A DNA stretch of 64,000 bases from contig JAUVVQ010000004.1 of NCBI GenBank assembly GCA_030604525.1, positions 1-64,000 on the forward strand, written 5' to 3'. Numbering within the stretch: position 1 is the first letter of the stretch; each line of letters begins with the position of its first letter. Origin of the DNA: Phycisphaerae bacterium (GTDB lineage Bacteria > Planctomycetota > Phycisphaerae > Sedimentisphaerales > Anaerobacaceae). The position numbers were made by a program, and so were the translations under genes. The notes beneath the pieces were generated by a model that was not told where the DNA came from, did no database searches, and was given only the letters and a program-made list of their open reading frames with translations. Below, one piece after another: positions 28,868-37,543 of this stretch.

Positions 28868-30361
28868 ATGCCGACTAAAAAAAGTTTCTTTAACATCCTC
28901 CTCTTTGCGTTGCTAACCTTTGCTTTTGTAGTTTCTTTGGCTTCTGCGGATACCGCCTGTATTTTAACTCCCAAGCCATCCGACGCACCCCAAATCAACG
29001 GGCCCGAAGTTTTCGGCGTAAGACCGCAAAACCCCTTTTTATTTACCATCCCGGCTACCGGCAAACGCCCTATGAGATTTTCTGTACAAAACCTCCCTAA
29101 AGGACTGTCCATCGAGGAAAATACAGGGCACATAACCGGCTCAATAGAGCAAGAGGGTGATTGTAATGTTACATTGCAGGCCGGAAATGAAATGGGAACG
29201 GCAAAAAAAACCTTGAAAATTAAAGTTGGTGACACGATAGCTTTGACTCCGCCGATGGGATGGAACAGTTGGAACTGCTGGGGATGTGCAGTAGATGACC
29301 AAAAGATTCGAGCTGCGGCGGATGCAATGGTCTCAACCGGACTTATTAATCACGGCTGGTCTTATATCAATATCGACGACTGCTGGCAGTGTGGAGAAAA
29401 CAAAAGAGAGCCGGACACCGGAGAGATTCAAACCAACGAGAAGTTTCCTGATATGAAAGCTCTGTGTGATTATGTCCACAGCAAGGGGCTGAAAATTGGT
29501 CTTTACACCGATTGCGGCACGATGACCTGCGGTGGATACGAAGGAAGCAAAGGACACGAATCGCAGGATATAATGACCTATGCCAAATGGGGCTTTGATT
29601 ATGTTAAAATCGATTGGTGTCATACCGAAGGGATGCAGCCCCGACGAGCTTACAAAAAATTCGGCGATGCTATTGGAAAAGCACCGAGAGATATCGTTTT
29701 TAGCATTTGTAACTGGGGCGAACAAAAACCCTGGATGTGGGGTAAGTCGCTCGGCGGCAACCTGTGGAGAACCACCGGCGATATTACAGATACCTGGGAT
29801 AGTATGTCGGGTATCGGATTCAGCCAGGATGAGCTTTACAAATTCGCAAAGCCGGGACACTGGAACGACCCGGATATGCTTGTTGTAGGAAGGGTCGGCT
29901 GGGGACCAAACCTGCACCAAACAAAATTGACGCCCGATGAACAATACACCCACATAAGTTTGTGGTGTTTGCTTTCATCTCCATTACTGCTCGGCTGTGA
30001 CTTAACGCAACTGGATGATTTTACTATGAATTTGCTCACAAATGATGAAGTGCTGGCAATTAACCAGGACCGGCTCGGCAAAGGAGCAAAACCGGTTGTA
30101 ATAAATCAGTTACCCGGCGGAGAAAGCACACAAATCTGGGTAAAATATTTACAGGATGGCGCAAAAGCTGTCGGCTTGTTCAACCTCACTGATGAAAAAA
30201 AACAGGTTTATGTAAACTGGGAAAGACTTGATATCAAAGGGAAACATAAAGTCCGTGACCTCTGGAGACAAAAGGATTTAGGTCTTTTTGAGCGAAGCTT
30301 CAAAACGGAAGTCAATCCGCACGGAGTGGAGATGATAAAGATATCAGCACAATCCGGCTGA
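28868..30361 (+). CDS. Secreted alpha-galactosidase (GH27) with N-terminal putative Ig domain
   Basis: Signal peptide; LTPPMGWNSWNCWG, YINIDDCWQ, LKIGLYTDCGTMTC, YVKIDWCH, GHWNDPDMLVVG. Confidence 0.94.
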   Translation: MPTKKSFFNILLFALLTFAFVVSLASADTACILTPKPSDAPQINGPEVFGVRPQNPFLFTIPATGKRPMRFSVQNLPKGLSIEENTGHITGSIEQEGDCNVTLQAGNEMGTAKKTLKIKVGDTIALTPPMGWNSWNCWGCAVDDQKIRAAADAMVSTGLINHGWSYINIDDCWQCGENKREPDTGEIQTNEKFPDMKALCDYVHSKGLKIGLYTDCGTMTCGGYEGSKGHESQDIMTYAKWGFDYVKIDWCHTEGMQPRRAYKKFGDAIGKAPRDIVFSICNWGEQKPWMWGKSLGGNLWRTTGDITDTWDSMSGIGFSQDELYKFAKPGHWNDPDMLVVGRVGWGPNLHQTKLTPDEQYTHISLWCLLSSPLLLGCDLTQLDDFTMNLLTNDEVLAINQDRLGKGAKPVVINQLPGGESTQIWVKYLQDGAKAVGLFNLTDEKKQVYVNWERLDIKGKHKVRDLWRQKDLGLFERSFKTEVNPHGVEMIKISAQSG

Positions 30362-30414
30362 GGCCGAACGATTTTCCCGCTCCCCGCGCAAATAATAAAT
30401 GCCGGCTTGCTAAA

Positions 30415-31203
30415 TCAAAGAGTTTTTTTAACATCGCTGATAAATTTGCTGATTTCTGCCAGCATCTTATCTTTGCTGCCTAAATTTTCCTCTATAATTT
30501 TTACTATTCTTGAGCCGATTATCACACCGTCGGCGCCGAGTTTTGCAATCGATGCTGCGTGCTCGGGCTTGCTGATGCCGAAACCTACGCATACCGGCAC
30601 CTTTGTTAATCTCTTCAGCTTGTTCAAAAATCCCTCTACCAAACCGGAAAGCTTATCCCTGCTGCCCGTTACACCCAGAAGTGAAACTGCATATATAAAC
30701 CCCGTGGTTTTCGAAGCAATCTGCTTTATTCGCTCATCCCTGGTATTGGGTGTGGCCATAAAGACGGTCTCAAGACCTGCCGCCCTGGCTGGTTCGATTA
30801 TTTCATCTGCATCATTAATATTCAAATCGGCAATTAAAACACTGTTCACTCCCGCCCGGGCAAAATCCTCGAAGAATTTTTCCTTCCCGTATTGATAAAC
30901 CAGATTGTAATACATCAAAAGCCCAATCGGTATATCTTTATATGCTTTGACCTTGCCGATAAACTCGCGGGCCTTTTTAACGTTCATACCGTTCTTTGCG
31001 GCTCTAATATCCGCCTTTTGAATAGTAGGGCCGTCCGCAATAGGGTCGGAAAAAGGAATACCAAGCTCAAGTATATCGGCTCCTGCATCAATCGATGCCT
31101 TTACTATCGAGAGACTCGTCTGCAAGTCCGGGTCACCGATTACAAAAAATGGAACCAATGCCGTTTTGGTCTCTGAAAATACCTGCTTGTATGTTCGCAT
31201 CAA
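30415..31203 (-). CDS. trpA: Tryptophan synthase alpha chain
   Basis: LVPFFVIGDPDLQTSLSIVKASIDAGADILELGIPFSDPIADGPTIQ; PVCVGFGISKPEHA; DGVIIGSRIV. Confidence 0.97.
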   Translation of the reverse strand: MMRTYKQVFSETKTALVPFFVIGDPDLQTSLSIVKASIDAGADILELGIPFSDPIADGPTIQKADIRAAKNGMNVKKAREFIGKVKAYKDIPIGLLMYYNLVYQYGKEKFFEDFARAGVNSVLIADLNINDADEIIEPARAAGLETVFMATPNTRDERIKQIASKTTGFIYAVSLLGVTGSRDKLSGLVEGFLNKLKRLTKVPVCVGFGISKPEHAASIAKLGADGVIIGSRIVKIIEENLGSKDKMLAEISKFISDVKKTL

Positions 31204-31240
31204 ATATTACCTCACTGTAATTATCAAAATCCCTTTATAT

Positions 31241-32416
31241 TTATCCGGCGGGACGGCACTGTTCCACAATCCCCACATCTTTGTCACCGCGTCCGGAAAG
31301 ATTTACCACCACTATGGCCTCGCCGTCTAATTTTCCTTTTTGACTGCGAAGATACGCCAAGGCGTGTGAGCTTTCCAATGCCGGTAAAATACCCTCCGTT
31401 TTGCAAAGCAGCTCGAAGGCATCGAGAACATCTGTGTCTTCAGCAGCCACGTATTCAGCCCTGCCGCTGTCTTTCAGGAGACAGTGTTCCGGCCCCACAC
31501 CCGGATAATCAAGACCGGCGCTTACCGACTCGGTCTCGTAAATCTGTCCTTCTTCATCCTGTAGTAAATAAGACTTTGCTCCGTGAAGTATGCCAACTTT
31601 GCCTTTGAGAAGAGTTGCTGCATGTTCTCTGGTTTTGATTCCCTTACCGCCTGCTTCGACGCCGATTAATCTTACGTCCTTGTCGTCAATAAAGCTGGAG
31701 AAAATACCTATCGCATTGCTTCCACCGCCCACGCAGGCAACAATCAAATCAGGTAATCTGCCTAATTGCTCAAGGCATTGTGCTTTTGTTTCTTTGCCGA
31801 TACAGGTTTGAAACTCTCTGACAATTGTAGGATATGGATGTGGTCCGCAAACCGAACCGAAAAGATAAAAGGTATCAGAAACAGTGCTTGTCCAGTAGCG
31901 CAGTGCTTCGTTGATAGCGTCCTTCAATGTTCCTGTGCCGCCTTCGACCTCGATAACTTCCGCTCCGCAAAGTTTCATCTTATGGACGTTCACGCTTTGA
32001 CGAACGATGTCGGTTGAACCCATAAATACCTTTGTATCAAATCCGAAAAGCGATCCGACCATCGCCGTTGCTAAACCGTGCTGACCTGCACCGGTTTCTG
32101 CTATCAGTTTGCTTTTGCCCATATATTTTGCCAGCAGTCCCTGTCCCAGCGTGTTGTTCATCTTATGAGCTCCTCCGTGCAGAAGGTCTTCGCGCTTCAG
32201 ATAAACCTTAAAACCAACTTGCTCGCTGAACCTTTTTGCATAATACAAAGGAGTTGGCCGGCCGGCGTAGGATTTTAAAAGCTGCTTCAGCTCTTGCGAG
32301 AATTGTTCATCCTGGTAGAAACGGTAAAACGCATCCTCTAATTCCTCAAGTGCCGGCATCAAAACCTCCGGAACGTAAAAGCCGCCATAAGTTCCAAATC
32401 TGCCCGTATGTTTCAT
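31241..32416 (-). CDS. trpB: Tryptophan synthase beta chain
   Basis: [76 protein letters not shown]. Confidence 0.98.
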   Translation of the reverse strand: MKHTGRFGTYGGFYVPEVLMPALEELEDAFYRFYQDEQFSQELKQLLKSYAGRPTPLYYAKRFSEQVGFKVYLKREDLLHGGAHKMNNTLGQGLLAKYMGKSKLIAETGAGQHGLATAMVGSLFGFDTKVFMGSTDIVRQSVNVHKMKLCGAEVIEVEGGTGTLKDAINEALRYWTSTVSDTFYLFGSVCGPHPYPTIVREFQTCIGKETKAQCLEQLGRLPDLIVACVGGGSNAIGIFSSFIDDKDVRLIGVEAGGKGIKTREHAATLLKGKVGILHGAKSYLLQDEEGQIYETESVSAGLDYPGVGPEHCLLKDSGRAEYVAAEDTDVLDAFELLCKTEGILPALESSHALAYLRSQKGKLDGEAIVVVNLSGRGDKDVGIVEQCRPAG

Positions 32417-32431
32417 AATTACCCCTTGTTT

Positions 32432-33055
32432 TTATCCGCGTAAATGTTGTATATTATCGAATAACTGTTTCATTTTTTTCTTATCTTTCCTGCCCGGCTC
32501 GCTTTCTATTCCACTGCATACGTCTATACCATATACACCCAGCTTGACAGCTTTTGCGGCATTATCCGGATTTATCCCGCCTGCAAGAAAAACACGTTTG
32601 TTTATATGACCGATTATATTCCAGTCAAAAGTCAGGCCGGTTCCGCCGTATTTGCTCGGGTCGAATGCATCAAGTAAAATCGCATCGGTAAAGTATTCTT
32701 CAGCTTTGTCAACGTCCTTTTGTTTTTTAACGCGAATGGCTTTCATTATTTTGACGTTATGATTAAGAAATTCCTTACAAAATGCCGGTTCCTCATCACC
32801 GTGAAGCTGCACCCAGTCCAGTTGGCAGCGGTCAGCAGTCTCCATAATTTCATCCAGCTCGGCGTTTACAAAAACGCCCACAATATCCGTAAAGGCCGGC
32901 AGCTTATCGATAATCCTGGCTGCATCTTCCGGACTAATGTAACGGGAACTGCCTGGATAAAAATTAAAACCCAGTAGGTCCGCTCCCATATCTATCGCCG
33001 CCCTGGCGTCCTCATAGGTGGTAATCCCGCAAATTTTGACCTTTACTATTAGCAT
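32432..33055 (-). CDS. trpF: Phosphoribosylanthranilate isomerase
   Basis: VKICGITTYEDA, GADLLGFNFYPGSSRYISPE, VQLHGDE, FLAGGINPDNA, GIDVCSGIESEPGRKD. Confidence 0.96.
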   Translation of the reverse strand: MLIVKVKICGITTYEDARAAIDMGADLLGFNFYPGSSRYISPEDAARIIDKLPAFTDIVGVFVNAELDEIMETADRCQLDWVQLHGDEEPAFCKEFLNHNVKIMKAIRVKKQKDVDKAEEYFTDAILLDAFDPSKYGGTGLTFDWNIIGHINKRVFLAGGINPDNAAKAVKLGVYGIDVCSGIESEPGRKDKKKMKQLFDNIQHLRG

Positions 33056-33095
33056 CTTTTAATCTTTCCGACTATCAAATTTCCTTTATAGAGTG

Positions 33096-34115
33096 TCAAC
33101 CTTTATTTGAGATGGCAATAAGTTTTTCAAGGCACCCTATCGCCTTGCCATCTGTGATGGATTGCTCTGCCATTTTAATCGCTGATTCGAAATCATCAAC
33201 CAAATTCGCTACAATAATGCCCGCTGCGGCATTGACGACTACGATATCTTTTCTGGCTCCTTTTTCCTTCCTTATAAGTATATCCTTGATAATTCTCGCA
33301 TTCGTATATGTGTCACCGCCTTTGAGTTCCTCAAGTGACACTTTTTTAATGCCGAAATCTTCAGGGTTAAACTCCTTTGTCTTTATTTCCCCCTCCTTTA
33401 ATGTCCTCATCTTGGTAAGTCCACTAATGCTTATCTCATCCATCCCGTCGCTGTGAACCACCATCGCCCGCTTAGCTCCTAAAAGCTTATGCGTCTCGAT
33501 TATGCTGTCCAGAAGATGCTCACCGTAAACCCCCATTACCTGTGACTTGACGCCGGCGGGATTAGCCAAGGGACCAAGTATATTAAAAGCTGTTCGGAAG
33601 TCTAAACTTTTGCGAATCGGCTGAACAAATTTCATCGCCGGATGAAATTTTGGGGCAAACATAAAGCCGACATGTGCTTCTTTTATGCACTTTGCCACAA
33701 CCTCCGGCTCAGCATTAATTTTCACTCCAAGCTTTTCCAGGACGTCCGCTGAACCGCATTTGCTGGTGATACTGCGGTTGCCGTGTTTGGCTACATACGC
33801 CCCCGCACCAGCTGCAACCAGAGCCGCTGCAGTGGATACATTAAATGTTTTTACGCTTGCTCCACCTGTCCCGCAGGTGTCGATGAGGTTATCGACATCG
33901 ACTTTTACCGCTACCGCATGTTCACGAAGTGATTTTGCAAAGCCCGCAATCTCTTCTGGCATCGCTTGCTTAATACGCATCGCCGCCAGAAAAGCGGCTA
34001 TTTGAACATCTGCAACTTCTCCTTCGAAAATCGTATCCAGAAGCCCCTTGGCCTGTTCGAAGGTAAGGTCATTCTTCTCCAGAATAATGTCAAGATATTC
34101 GGTTATTGTCGCCAT
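33096..34115 (-). CDS. trpD: Anthranilate phosphoribosyltransferase
   Basis: DTCGTGGASVKTFNVSTAAALVAAGAGAYVAKHGNRSITSKCGSADVLEKLG; FMFAPKFHPAMK; FNILGPLANPA. Confidence 0.98.
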   Translation of the reverse strand: MATITEYLDIILEKNDLTFEQAKGLLDTIFEGEVADVQIAAFLAAMRIKQAMPEEIAGFAKSLREHAVAVKVDVDNLIDTCGTGGASVKTFNVSTAAALVAAGAGAYVAKHGNRSITSKCGSADVLEKLGVKINAEPEVVAKCIKEAHVGFMFAPKFHPAMKFVQPIRKSLDFRTAFNILGPLANPAGVKSQVMGVYGEHLLDSIIETHKLLGAKRAMVVHSDGMDEISISGLTKMRTLKEGEIKTKEFNPEDFGIKKVSLEELKGGDTYTNARIIKDILIRKEKGARKDIVVVNAAAGIIVANLVDDFESAIKMAEQSITDGKAIGCLEKLIAISNKG

Positions 34116-34128
34116 AATTTTCTCCCTT

Positions 34129-34728
34129 TTATTTTTTCGTTTTCTGAGCTATTTGCAGAATATTTTCGATTATTTTACCGCCGGCCGGCGTAAGAATACT
34201 TTCCGGATGAAACTGAACGCCGTATATCGGCAGCTCCTTGTGCTCTATGCCCATTGGTATTCCTTCAAACTCAGCAGTCCTCTCAAGACAATCGGGCAGC
34301 TTAACTGCGCAGAGACTATGATACCGTCCTGCCTGAAGCGGATTTTCCAGCCCGGCGAATATCCCCCGTTCATTGTGATTTATCCTGGAGCCCTTGCCGT
34401 GCATCGGCTGCGGGGCGTGTCCGATTTCTCCGCCGAAATACTGAACTATTGCCTGCATACCAAGGCACACTCCGAAAATCGGCAGCTTGTCTTTAAAGTA
34501 ATCTATTGCCGAAAGTGTTACCCCCGCTCCATCCGGAGTTCCGGGACCGGGTGATATTATCAAAAGCTCCGGGGCAAATTCTTCCGCTATCTGCTTTAAC
34601 TCCTCCAAAGGAGTGTCCGCTCGATACACCCTCGCCAGAGAATCTCTCTTACAGAAATCATCGACAAGATTATAAGTGAACGAATCGAAGTTATCAATAA
34701 ACAATACTTTTTTTTTCTCTTTTTCCAT
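34129..34728 (-). CDS. trpG: Anthranilate synthase glutamine amidotransferase component
   Basis: FIDNFDSFTYNLVDDF, ISPGPGTPDGAG, FGVCLGMQAIVQYFGG, YGVQFHPESILT. Confidence 0.96.
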   Translation of the reverse strand: MEKEKKKVLFIDNFDSFTYNLVDDFCKRDSLARVYRADTPLEELKQIAEEFAPELLIISPGPGTPDGAGVTLSAIDYFKDKLPIFGVCLGMQAIVQYFGGEIGHAPQPMHGKGSRINHNERGIFAGLENPLQAGRYHSLCAVKLPDCLERTAEFEGIPMGIEHKELPIYGVQFHPESILTPAGGKIIENILQIAQKTKK

Positions 34729-34743
34729 TTCTATCCCCTGTCG

Positions 34744-36342
34744 TTAATTGCCTCGAATCGCCCGCAGGCACGAATTCGCTTTATGCCGGGTCTCTTCAAA
34801 TTCCGTCTTCGGCACGCTGTCGTGAACTATCCCCGCTCCCACGCGAATGTAAGCTGTATGGTCCTTTACCTGTAGACTCCGTATTGTTATACAACTATCG
34901 AACTGTCCGTCAACGGTTAAGTACATAACCGCTCCGCCGTAATAACCGCGCTTGCTTTTCTCAAGCTCGCGAATTATCTTCATCGCCTCAATCTTCGGCG
35001 CTCCCGTAAGCGTGCCCATATTCATTGTTGCAAGATAGGCGCTTAATGCGTCCAGCTCGGAAGAAAGCTCGCCTTTGACGTTGCTTACAAGGTGCTGGAC
35101 GGACTCATATTTTTCCACTGTAAGAAGTTCCGTTACCACTCTGCTTCCCGGCTTGGCTACCCTCGCTATATCGTTCCTCGCCAAATCCACCAGCATCATA
35201 TGCTCCGCTAATTCCTTTCTGTCGAGTTTTAGCTCCGCCTCATATCGGAGGTCTGTATCGGCATCGATTTTATCCCCCATCCGCCCGCGTGGTTTTGTTC
35301 CTGCTATAGGCCTGATTTCCACATACCGGCGGTCGCCACCGCTGACACGAAGATTCAGCTCCGGACTAGAACCCATCATTATCGTATTCGGCGTGCTGAG
35401 ATAAAACATATAAGGCGAGGGATTCAGTTTCCTTAACCGCTTGTAAACATCCAGCGGCTCATCGAGGCAGGGCTCTGTTATTGTTCGGCTAAGCACCACC
35501 TGAAAAATGTCACCATCCAGGATGTGTCCCTTGGCATTTTTTACCATATCTTCGTATTCATCCTGTTCGGTATCCGTCGAAGCCGCAGCCGGCTCGCCTT
35601 GGTATCTTTGACTGGTAGGTTGCTCGAATCTTGATATGTTAAAATAGTAATCAAAGCAACCCTGTGCCTCCTCGATAGCCGCCTGTCGGTCTCCGTTGGT
35701 TATCATTACATTGACTATGATATAACCCTGATTGTGCTCGTGGTCCATCAGAAAAATATTATCAGCAAAGTAAAGCTCGTAATCCGGATTTTTCAGAACA
35801 TCTTCTTTACTGCCGGGAAGCTTTTCAAACTGGTCTATAAAATCATAGCTGATTGCCCCCAGCAGACCGCAGGTGACACGGAACGGCTTGCTTGCCAGAC
35901 GAAACGCAAATGCCACCGCTCGTAAAACATCCATCTGGTTGGTGCTCTTAAGACGGGTATGCTCATCCACCATTTCTTCCTCCCGTTTGATTCGACCGGT
36001 TATGTTTTCTTTGCCGAATTCAATTTCTTTGCAGAATGAAAACCGCTCCTTGCCTGTCGTCCCCAGATATTTTATCATCCGCCTGCCGGTTTTAGTCAGT
36101 GACTTGATGAGAAACTTATCATCTTTGCCGGTTATATAAAGTGCCGGGTTGGCCGTCCCGAAGGTAAGCGCCTTCGTGCCGGTTAAATACTCTCTTGATT
36201 CGAACAAACAGCAGTTCTTCGCCTGGCCGTAATCGCTTAGCTTGGCAAAGAAATCCACCGGCTCATCCATCTTTATCTGTTTTACAATCGGTATGATTTG
36301 ACCGCTTCGGGCACTTTCTATTATCTTTTTGTAGCTTTCCAT
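34744..36342 (-). CDS. trpE: Anthranilate synthase component I
   Basis: Chorismate-binding motifs DIFQVVLSR, IRPIAGTKPRGR, LVDLARNDIARVAKPGSV, GTLTGAPKIEAM, YYGGAVMYL, RVGAGIVHDSVP. Start refined to MESYKK (36342), preceded by GAGGATAAAGTT; the ORF-track start at 36408 would lie inside the leader terminator. Confidence 0.95.
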   Translation of the reverse strand: MESYKKIIESARSGQIIPIVKQIKMDEPVDFFAKLSDYGQAKNCCLFESREYLTGTKALTFGTANPALYITGKDDKFLIKSLTKTGRRMIKYLGTTGKERFSFCKEIEFGKENITGRIKREEEMVDEHTRLKSTNQMDVLRAVAFAFRLASKPFRVTCGLLGAISYDFIDQFEKLPGSKEDVLKNPDYELYFADNIFLMDHEHNQGYIIVNVMITNGDRQAAIEEAQGCFDYYFNISRFEQPTSQRYQGEPAAASTDTEQDEYEDMVKNAKGHILDGDIFQVVLSRTITEPCLDEPLDVYKRLRKLNPSPYMFYLSTPNTIMMGSSPELNLRVSGGDRRYVEIRPIAGTKPRGRMGDKIDADTDLRYEAELKLDRKELAEHMMLVDLARNDIARVAKPGSRVVTELLTVEKYESVQHLVSNVKGELSSELDALSAYLATMNMGTLTGAPKIEAMKIIRELEKSKRGYYGGAVMYLTVDGQFDSCITIRSLQVKDHTAYIRVGAGIVHDSVPKTEFEETRHKANSCLRAIRGN

Positions 36343-36390
36343 AACTTTATCCTCAAAATCAACCTGCCGAAGGCGGGCCTCAGAACTCAT

Positions 36391-36425
36391 AAAAAAAAAG
36401 CAACCCATCCTTCCAGCAGGTTGCT
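36391..36425 (-). terminator. trp leader attenuator terminator
   Basis: Minus strand: AGCAACC-tgctggaaggatg-GGTTGCT followed by a 9-nt T-tract, about 50 nt upstream of the trpE start. Confidence 0.88.
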
Positions 36426-36455
36426 CTTCTAATTTCTACGAATTTTTATAGCAAA

Positions 36456-36530
36456 TTAACGCATACCTGCCAGCATATGTCCTGCAGGCCACCACCAGTT
36501 CATAGTATTTATGCGATTAATCTGCCTCAT
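36456..36530 (-). CDS. trpL: trp leader peptide (24 aa, three consecutive Trp codons)
   Basis: Minus strand ATG AGG CAG ATT AAT CGC ATA AAT ACT ATG AAC TGG TGG TGG CCT GCA GGA CAT ATG CTG GCA GGT ATG CGT TAA = MRQINRINTMNWWWPAGHMLAGMR*. Possible shorter start at 36503 (MNWWWPAGHMLAGMR). Confidence 0.85.
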   Translation of the reverse strand: MRQINRINTMNWWWPAGHMLAGMR

Positions 36531-36539
36531 AACATATAC

Positions 36540-36568
36540 ATTAAAACAATTATCACGGCTTTTGTCAA
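36540..36568 (-). promoter_or_regulatory. Sigma70-type promoter of the trp operon
   Basis: Minus strand TTGACA (36568-36563), 17-nt spacer, TTTAAT (36545-36540), immediately upstream of the leader peptide. Confidence 0.75.
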
Positions 36569-36691
36569 GATTTATCTGAAAAAAATCTTTTCTTGAACTA
36601 AATTTATCCTCAAGCTTGACAAAGGTATTTTTTTAGCTTAGGATTCCTGAGCAGTAGTATTTATTAACTCTACTGCCGGGAAAAAAGAAAA

Positions 36692-37462
36692 GTGAAAATT
36701 ATTGTCTGTATTCCTGCTCGTTACAGTTCTACCAGATTCCCAGGAAAAGTTCTCGCTAAAGATACCGGCAAATTCCTCGTTCAGCATACCTATGAGAGGG
36801 CGTTGCAGGCAAAAACGCCCGATAACATTATCATTGCTGCGGATAATCAGAAAATCGTCGATGCCGCTGAATCCTTCGGTGCCGAAGCCGTTCTTACCTC
36901 AACCGAGCATAAAAGCGGCACCGACCGAATCGCCGAAGCCGTATCGAAAATCCAGGCCGATATCGTCATAAACCTCCAGGCGGACGAGCCGGAAATAGAG
37001 CCGGAAAATATCGATTTCCTGGCACAGCTTCTAATAAAAACTCAAAACTCAAAACTCAAAACTGAGAACTATCAAATGGCTACCCTCGCCGCTGAATTCG
37101 AGAATAAAGAACAAATCGCCGACCCCAACATCGTAAAAGTTGTAACGGATTCCAGCGGAAGGGCGATTTATTTTTCACGAGCTCCCATACCATACGATAG
37201 AGAAACCGGCGGAGTCGGAAATCAGTCGCTCTATCTGCGGCACATCGGAACATACGCCTATCGAAAAGACTTCCTGATGAAAATCACCGCATTGCCGCAG
37301 ACGAAACTTGAAAAAATCGAAAAGCTCGAACAGCTCCGTGCAATCGAAAACGGATTTGCCATACTCGTTGGAAAAGTGAAACACACCTGCGATGGTATAG
37401 ACACGCCAGAACAATACAAAAGTTTCGTCGAACGCTGGTTAAAAAATATGACAAAAAAATAA
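36692..37462 (+). CDS. kdsB: 3-deoxy-manno-octulosonate cytidylyltransferase
   Basis: IPARYSSTRFPGKVLA, DNQKIVDAAESFGAEAVLTSTEHKSGTDRIAEA, VINLQADEPEIEP, YFSRAPIPYDR, HIGTYAYRKDFL. Confidence 0.96.
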   Translation: MKIIVCIPARYSSTRFPGKVLAKDTGKFLVQHTYERALQAKTPDNIIIAADNQKIVDAAESFGAEAVLTSTEHKSGTDRIAEAVSKIQADIVINLQADEPEIEPENIDFLAQLLIKTQNSKLKTENYQMATLAAEFENKEQIADPNIVKVVTDSSGRAIYFSRAPIPYDRETGGVGNQSLYLRHIGTYAYRKDFLMKITALPQTKLEKIEKLEQLRAIENGFAILVGKVKHTCDGIDTPEQYKSFVERWLKNMTKK

Positions 37463-37543
37463 TATCGACAGCGGTTTTTGCAGGAAGTATTTATTAAACT
37501 AAACAAGCACTATGAACTTTTAAATGTTGCTGAGGAAAAGTAG

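Noticed and set aside
36343-36408. ORF-track start of trpE at 36408 (MGCFFFMSSEAR...)
   Set aside because: It starts inside the attenuator terminator hairpin. The ATG at 36342 has a proper RBS and matches the expected TrpE N-terminus.
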